This document shows positions 7,910-11,682 of a DNA stretch of 11,682 nt, piece after piece. Both the position numbers and the translations under genes were made by a program. The notes under the pieces were generated by a model. That model made no database searches and was not told where the DNA came from. It was given only the letters and a program-made list of their open reading frames with translations. Position 1 is the stretch's first letter. Each line of letters opens with the position of its first letter. The stretch is from Caldisericaceae bacterium (GTDB lineage: Bacteria > Calditrichota > Calditrichia > Calditrichales > Calditrichaceae). The DNA lies in contig JAGHBR010000341.1 in NCBI GenBank assembly GCA_021160885.1, positions 1-11,682 on the forward strand. The letters are read 5' to 3'.

Positions 7910-7938
7910 AATTTAGGATGGAATGAAATGCAATTCAA
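7910..7938 (-). promoter_or_regulatory. Weak candidate promoter of the ubiD-family gene
   Basis: On the minus strand TTGAAT (7933-7938) and TAAATT (7910-7915) are separated by 17 bases; each matches four of six consensus positions. Transcription would start about at the A of the start codon (7903), giving a leaderless mRNA. That would fit the absence of a ribosome site. Evidence is limited to spacing and partial matches. Confidence 0.22.
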
Positions 7939-7974
7939 CCGGTAAAAAAAGAGGCTAAAACTAGACGTCGTAAA

Positions 7975-8108
7975 CTGTCATTTCGAATCCCGATTCATCG
8001 GGTGAGAAATCCCATCCGGTTTTAGTGAAAGGGATTTCTCCTCACCCGCTAAAGCGGGTTCGTCGAAATGACAGAACGATCGATGAAGCGGAGTCGTCGA
8101 AATGACAG
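7975..8108. repeat. Hairpin-rich dispersed-type repeat with a duplicated end
   Basis: CTGTCATTTCGA (7975-7986) pairs perfectly with TCGAAATGACAG (8063-8074). Further in, GGGTGAGAAATCCC (8000-8013) pairs with 8031-8047 apart from three extra bases, leaving a 17-base loop. Each arm also holds its own small hairpin: CCCGAT/ATCGGG (7989-8002) and ACCCGCT/AGCGGGT (8044-8059). The right end is repeated after 34 bases: GTCGTCGAAATGACAG recurs at 8093-8108, with an AAGCGG-like lead. GTCATTTCGA-type palindromes recur in many genomes of this group, so this is probably one copy of a chromosomal repeat family. It lies downstream of the response regulator and upstream of the ubiD-family promoter, where its RNA stem-loop could limit read-through. 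Confidence 0.7.
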
Positions 8109-8156
8109 GAGTGGGCCAGGGCGAACTCGTCAAGTAAAGGCTTATTTTCAGCATCC

Positions 8157-8615
8157 CTAATTTACAGGTTTATCAGGCAATTTCACAATCTGGAACCAGT
8201 AGTTGGCAAGTGCTTTAACAACATCAACCAGTCCATTAAAAGTAACAGGTTTGGTAATAAACCCGGCTACGCCGAACTTATAGGTGTGGAGTATATCTTC
8301 CTCAGCCTGCGAAGTAGTCAGCACAATAACCGGCAGATGATTAATTTCCGGATCTTGTTTAATTTCCCGCAAGGCTTCCCGGCCGTCTTTACGGGGCATA
8401 TTTAGATCGAGCAAAACAATATCCGGGAATGGCGCTTTTTGGCGATCATCATAAGGAGGTCGTCCTTTTAAATAATCTAACAATTGTTGCCCATCCTCAA
8501 CAAAATGAAGCTTATTCAATAAACGGCACTCTTCAAAGGATTCACGCACCAACATCTGATCATCTTTGTCATCTTCGGCCATTAAAATAGTAATAGGTTT
8601 TGTTGATTTGCTCAT
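8157..8615 (-). CDS. Single-domain response regulator (receiver only)
   Basis: The 152-residue protein is a lone receiver domain with no DNA-binding or enzymatic output. The acidic pocket is E14-D15-D16 (MAEDD), the phospho-acceptor is D70 in LLDLNMPRKDG, the switch threonines are T100/T101 (VLTTS), and the conserved lysine is K122 (TKP). The loop after the second helix (GRPPYDDRQKAPFPD) is the long version found in Rcp1-type regulators that partner phytochrome-like kinases with a SHDLQEP histidine box, matching the kinase next door. Its ATG overlaps the stop of that kinase (ATGA, 8612-8615), and AGGA lies nine to ten bases upstream within the kinase end, so translation is probably coupled. 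It likely takes phosphate from that kinase and passes it on or acts by binding a partner protein. It is the last gene of the cluster. Confidence 0.93.
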   Translation of the reverse strand: MSKSTKPITILMAEDDKDDQMLVRESFEECRLLNKLHFVEDGQQLLDYLKGRPPYDDRQKAPFPDIVLLDLNMPRKDGREALREIKQDPEINHLPVIVLTTSQAEEDILHTYKFGVAGFITKPVTFNGLVDVVKALANYWFQIVKLPDKPVN

Positions 8616-10177
8616 TGTTTATCCTGCTTCTTTTGTTTAACTGGCAATTCAACAAAAAATTTTGTTCCTTTTTCAGGTTGGCTTTTAAAATAAATGCGGC
8701 CCCGGTGACGCTCAATAATTCTTCTGCAAATAGCTAAGCCCATACCCGATCCCTCGTATTCTTCCCGGGTGTGAAGCCGTTGAAAAGGCTTAAATATCCG
8801 ATCTTCGTATTGTTGATCAATACCAATACCATTGTCTTCAACAACGATGGTCACTTTTTCTGGCCGCACAGATTTATCCGTCTGATAAATCTTTATCACC
8901 GGGGTAGGTTCAGCTTTCTGAAATTTGATGGCATTCTTTATTAAATTTTCGAATAATTGATACATCTGATTTTTATCGGCTTCGACGGCAGGTAATTGCT
9001 CAAAACTTATTTTAGCCTGAGTTCGTTCAATCATCAATTCCAGGTCTTCAATTACCTCTTTAATTGTTTCCGTCAAATCAATAAGCACAAAAGGTTTAAT
9101 CTGAGTTTCTACTCGCGAAAAGGCAAGCAAACTATTGATCAAATTCTGCATCCTTTGACTGGCTCGCATCATACGTTCCAGGTAATCCAAAGCGCGCTCG
9201 TCTAAAACGTCTTTATATTTGCTTTGTAAGCGATCGCCAAAGGCCAGAATTTTACGCGCCGGTTCCTGTAAATCATGTGAAGCAATGTAAGCAAATTCCT
9301 GCAAATCCCGATTGCTCTGTTCTAACCGCGCTGCGTAATTTTCTAACAACTCTTCTCTCTGGATTTGTTCTGTAATATCAAAACAGGCGCCTATCCATCC
9401 ATTAATTTCCCCCTTTTGCTTAAAGACGGGAATCCCATGAACCTTAAACCAGTGGTAGTTTCCGTTTTTATCTTTAATGCGGTACTCTGTTTCATATTTT
9501 GTTTTTTCTTGTACCGCTTCATTCCAGGCCTGTTGAACCCTCGCACGGTCTTCAGGATGAACCGCCTTAATCCAGCCAGTACCTTTTATTTGTTCATAAG
9601 CCTGGCCGGTAAAGGCCCGCCAAAAAGGGAGGTCTTCAACCACTTTCCCTGAAGCATCGGTTTCCCAGATTATTTGCCCGCTGGATTCAATAATGGCCTG
9701 CAACCGAACACTTTCTTTATCAGCAATCGTTTTCAATGATTTTTCTTCCGTAATATCGATTAGTAAGCCTACAAAATAAGGTTCAACTCCGTTTTGTTTT
9801 AACAGGTACAGCTCATCACGCAACCAGCAGTATTCTCCGGTAGCTGTTTGGAAACGATAAACTAATTTTTGATCTTTTAACGGCAAATGACGTCGCCCGT
9901 CTTTGCTTAAAACCGCCCTGTCTTCCGGATGTAAATGCTTTAACCAGAAATCCGATTTTAAGACAAATTCTTGCGCCGGAAAGCCGGTTAGCTTTTCAAT
10001 GTTTTTCCCCATGTAAATAAAACGGGAATCGCCGTTGCCAGTTGGCTGCAGTAGATAAAAAACAGCGCTGAAATTATTGAAAATGGTCTGTAAAATTTCC
10101 CTGGCATTGGGCAAAGAAAACAGATCAAATTCATCCATGGCATCAATCTCTAACTTGCTAAAATCTTTATTTTTCAT
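8612..10177 (-). CDS. Soluble PAS-PAS sensor histidine kinase
   Basis: The 521-residue kinase has no signal peptide or membrane helix and should be cytoplasmic. Two PAS domains (about 30-145 and 155-270) each show the PAS-fold-3 pattern HPEDR, then a YR or W-x-(x)-D/H strand, and end in DITE. A short coiled linker (about 270-295) leads to the HisKA domain with H301 in ASHDLQEPARKI. The ATPase domain follows: N-box around NLIKNAIKF (411-419), G1 VEDNGIGI (446-453), F-box FKPFQRLH (462-469), and G2 GSGMGLAI (476-483). All catalytic residues look intact. PAS ligand residues cannot be assigned, so the signal is unknown. The stop overlaps the start of the receiver gene by four bases, making that protein the obvious partner. 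The ATG at 10177 has only a distant AGGAAA; an internal ATG at codon 14 is preceded by TAGAG and is a possible alternative start. An 83-bp gap separates it from the upstream hybrid kinase. Confidence 0.93.
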   Translation of the reverse strand: MKNKDFSKLEIDAMDEFDLFSLPNAREILQTIFNNFSAVFYLLQPTGNGDSRFIYMGKNIEKLTGFPAQEFVLKSDFWLKHLHPEDRAVLSKDGRRHLPLKDQKLVYRFQTATGEYCWLRDELYLLKQNGVEPYFVGLLIDITEEKSLKTIADKESVRLQAIIESSGQIIWETDASGKVVEDLPFWRAFTGQAYEQIKGTGWIKAVHPEDRARVQQAWNEAVQEKTKYETEYRIKDKNGNYHWFKVHGIPVFKQKGEINGWIGACFDITEQIQREELLENYAARLEQSNRDLQEFAYIASHDLQEPARKILAFGDRLQSKYKDVLDERALDYLERMMRASQRMQNLINSLLAFSRVETQIKPFVLIDLTETIKEVIEDLELMIERTQAKISFEQLPAVEADKNQMYQLFENLIKNAIKFQKAEPTPVIKIYQTDKSVRPEKVTIVVEDNGIGIDQQYEDRIFKPFQRLHTREEYEGSGMGLAICRRIIERHRGRIYFKSQPEKGTKFFVELPVKQKKQDKQ

Positions 10178-10260
10178 AAGGTGTCTTTATTTTCCTAAAA
10201 AGTTCACACGCTTTAGCGTGATAATATTCCAATCTTGATTGAAAGGCGAACCAATATGGT
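10178..10260 (-). other. Short spacer with two small hairpins between kinase genes
   Basis: CACGCT-TT-AGCGTG (10207-10220) forms a 6-bp stem, and on the minus strand it is followed seven bases later by CTTTTT, a weak terminator-like arrangement. GAACCA-ATA-TGGTTC (10248-10262) forms another 6-bp stem overlapping the TGA stop of the hybrid kinase. Neither is a convincing intrinsic terminator, so read-through from the hybrid kinase into the PAS-PAS kinase is likely but may be reduced. Confidence 0.35.
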
Positions 10261-11682
10261 TCACTCTGTTTTATGCAACACTTTGTCAACCGCCTCCAGT
10301 AATAGCTGTGCAGTAAAAGGCTTTTGCAAAAACGGAATTTTCTTTTTTTTCAAATTATTGATTTCATCAGTCCGCCCACTCATGCCGATGACTTTTAAAT
10401 CCTTTTTAATGCGCTGTAAAGCGCGAATTACCGCAGGCCCATCCATTATAGGCATGACCATATCAGTGATGACTAATTCAATTTTGTCCATGTTTTCAGC
10501 AAATACGGCAACGCCTTCCGGCCCATCCTCGGCGGTTAACACCTGATAGCCATTACTCTCCAGAGTTTTTTGCGTGATTTCACGAATAGCAGCCACATCT
10601 TCGATCAGCAAAATCCATTCTCCGTTTCCCTGTATAGCCGGTACTTCGGCCTTTAAGACCGTTGATTCTTTCATTTTACTGGCAGGCAAATAAATATTAA
10701 AGGTAGTACCCTTTTTAGGTTCGCTGTACACATTTATAAAGCCCCCATGTTCTGAGATCACTTTATGAGCGGTAGCCAAGCCCATACCGGTTCCTTTACC
10801 AACCTCTTTGGTTGTAAAAAATGGATCGAAAATTTTGTCTATCACTTCGGTTGGTATGCCGTGTCCTGTGTCCTGAACCGAAACCATTACAAAAGGCCCT
10901 GGTTTGGCTACTATATTCGATCGGGCGTATTGTTCGTCGAGCATTATATTTTTTATAATGATTCTAATTTGGCCCCCTTCGGGCATGGCATCGCGGGCAT
11001 TGATCAGCAAATTCATAAAAACCTGATGCAATTGGGTGGCATCGCCCAATACCGGCCATAAATCCCTTTCCCATTCGGTTTTAATTTTGACTGTTTTAGG
11101 GAAAGAAGTTTCAACCATTTTGATAATTTCAGCAATTAAATAACGGATTTGTAACGGCGCCCGTTCTCCTTCTGACCCGCGGGCAAAAGCCAGCACCTGC
11201 TTTATTAACTCAGCTCCCCGCTTAGCGCTGTTTTCCATCATGGTTAAGGACTTTAAAGCGCGTGGATCTTTGACAATATTCTTTAATAATTCGGCTCCCA
11301 TCAGAATGGGCGTTAACACGTTATTCAAATCATGAGCAATGCCACCGGCCAGAGTTCCCAAACTTTCCAGCCGTTGCGTTCGCTCAGATTGCTGAGCCAA
11401 AATTTTTTGGGGGGTAACGTCAAACCAAAAACCGGTGTATTTTTCGCCTTGCTCATATTCTTTGACCAGTACACGTTCATCATGCAACCAAACGTAATGC
11501 CCATTTTTGTGTTTAAAGCGATATTCCGTTGAAAAATGCCCCGCGCTTTTCACGTTCTTCAGAGCATTCAGATAAATCGTAAGGTCTTTGGGATGAATGC
11601 GTTCATTAAATAAGTTCGGATTTTGCAGAAGCTCTTCGTTACTAAAACCAATCAATCGTTCTACATTGGGACTGATATATTC
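10261..11682 (-). CDS. Hybrid sensor histidine kinase/response regulator (5' end outside window)
   Basis: The frame is open to the right edge; numbering is from there (473 visible residues). The fragment begins inside a PAS domain, EYISPNVERLIGFSNEELLQ, so the TTG at 11653-11655 is not the true start. The PAS domain (to about 92) has HPKDL, EYRFKHKNGHYVWLHDE and ends GFWFDVT. HisKA follows with H117 in LAGGIAHDLNNVLTP, the NtrB/FixL-like box. The ATPase domain has NLLINARDAMPEGG (about 224-237), QDTGHGI (270-276), FDPFFTTK (285-292) and GTGMGLAT (297-304). After a linker comes a C-terminal receiver (about 355-473) with E361-D362, phospho-acceptor D407 in ITDMVMPIMDG, S435 and K454 in QKPF. 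It can therefore autophosphorylate and pass phosphate to its own receiver. Further sensory domains or membrane segments could lie upstream. No histidine phosphotransfer domain is seen, so onward relay would need a separate protein. Confidence 0.93.
   Translation of the reverse strand, partial: EYISPNVERLIGFSNEELLQNPNLFNERIHPKDLTIYLNALKNVKSAGHFSTEYRFKHKNGHYVWLHDERVLVKEYEQGEKYTGFWFDVTPQKILAQQSERTQRLESLGTLAGGIAHDLNNVLTPILMGAELLKNIVKDPRALKSLTMMENSAKRGAELIKQVLAFARGSEGERAPLQIRYLIAEIIKMVETSFPKTVKIKTEWERDLWPVLGDATQLHQVFMNLLINARDAMPEGGQIRIIIKNIMLDEQYARSNIVAKPGPFVMVSVQDTGHGIPTEVIDKIFDPFFTTKEVGKGTGMGLATAHKVISEHGGFINVYSEPKKGTTFNIYLPASKMKESTVLKAEVPAIQGNGEWILLIEDVAAIREITQKTLESNGYQVLTAEDGPEGVAVFAENMDKIELVITDMVMPIMDGPAVIRALQRIKKDLKVIGMSGRTDEINNLKKKKIPFLQKPFTAQLLLEAVDKVLHKTE

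Noticed and set aside
10235..10546. Plus-strand frames antisense to the hybrid kinase (also 10765-11061 and 11332-11532).
   Set aside because: They mirror conserved kinase and receiver codons and have no recognisable domains.
11653..11655. TTG as the start codon of the hybrid kinase.
   Set aside because: The PAS domain continues in frame upstream (EYISPNVER) to the window edge, so the gene is truncated by the window and does not start here.

Overview
The window looks like chromosomal DNA from a free-living bacterium of the Fibrobacterota-Chlorobiota-Bacteroidota neighbourhood, most plausibly Calditrichota (Caldithrix-like) or Ignavibacteriota. The main clue is the secreted protein at 4395-5849: it ends in a type IX secretion (Por) sorting domain that opens with the NYPNPFNP motif typical of these groups. 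The base composition is moderate and the non-coding gaps hold dispersed inverted repeats. The organism assignment is inference; there is no rRNA or other marker in the window.

Layout: the left edge (1-236, minus) is the start of a small cysteine-containing protein of unknown function. Upstream of it on the same strand is a complete cobalamin-dependent methionine synthase, metH (292-3993). A 401-bp divergent gap (3994-4394) separates metH from a plus-strand gene (4395-5849) for a secreted protein with seven propeller-like repeats and a C-terminal sorting domain. Next is a convergent gap containing a compact, MITE-like element (5946-6077) with 15-bp perfect terminal inverted repeats and a 5-bp target duplication. 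It is followed by a long UbiD-family decarboxylase (6080-7903, minus). A second gap carries a hairpin-rich dispersed repeat (7975-8108).

The right third is a minus-strand signalling cluster. In transcription order it has a hybrid sensor kinase with PAS, HisKA, HATPase and receiver domains (10261 to beyond the window), a soluble sensor kinase with two PAS domains (8612-10177), and a single-domain response regulator (8157-8615). The last two overlap by 4 bases and should be co-translated. None has a visible membrane segment or DNA-binding domain, so the output is probably a protein-protein or phosphorelay step.

Overall this is mostly housekeeping and signalling sequence. I see no CRISPR array, toxin-antitoxin pair, defence island, phage gene, tRNA or rRNA. 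The strongest unexpected structure is the MITE-like element inserted at the stop codon of the ubiD-family gene. Weaker points of interest are an apparent C-terminal duplication in the decarboxylase and a palindrome over the secreted-protein promoter.
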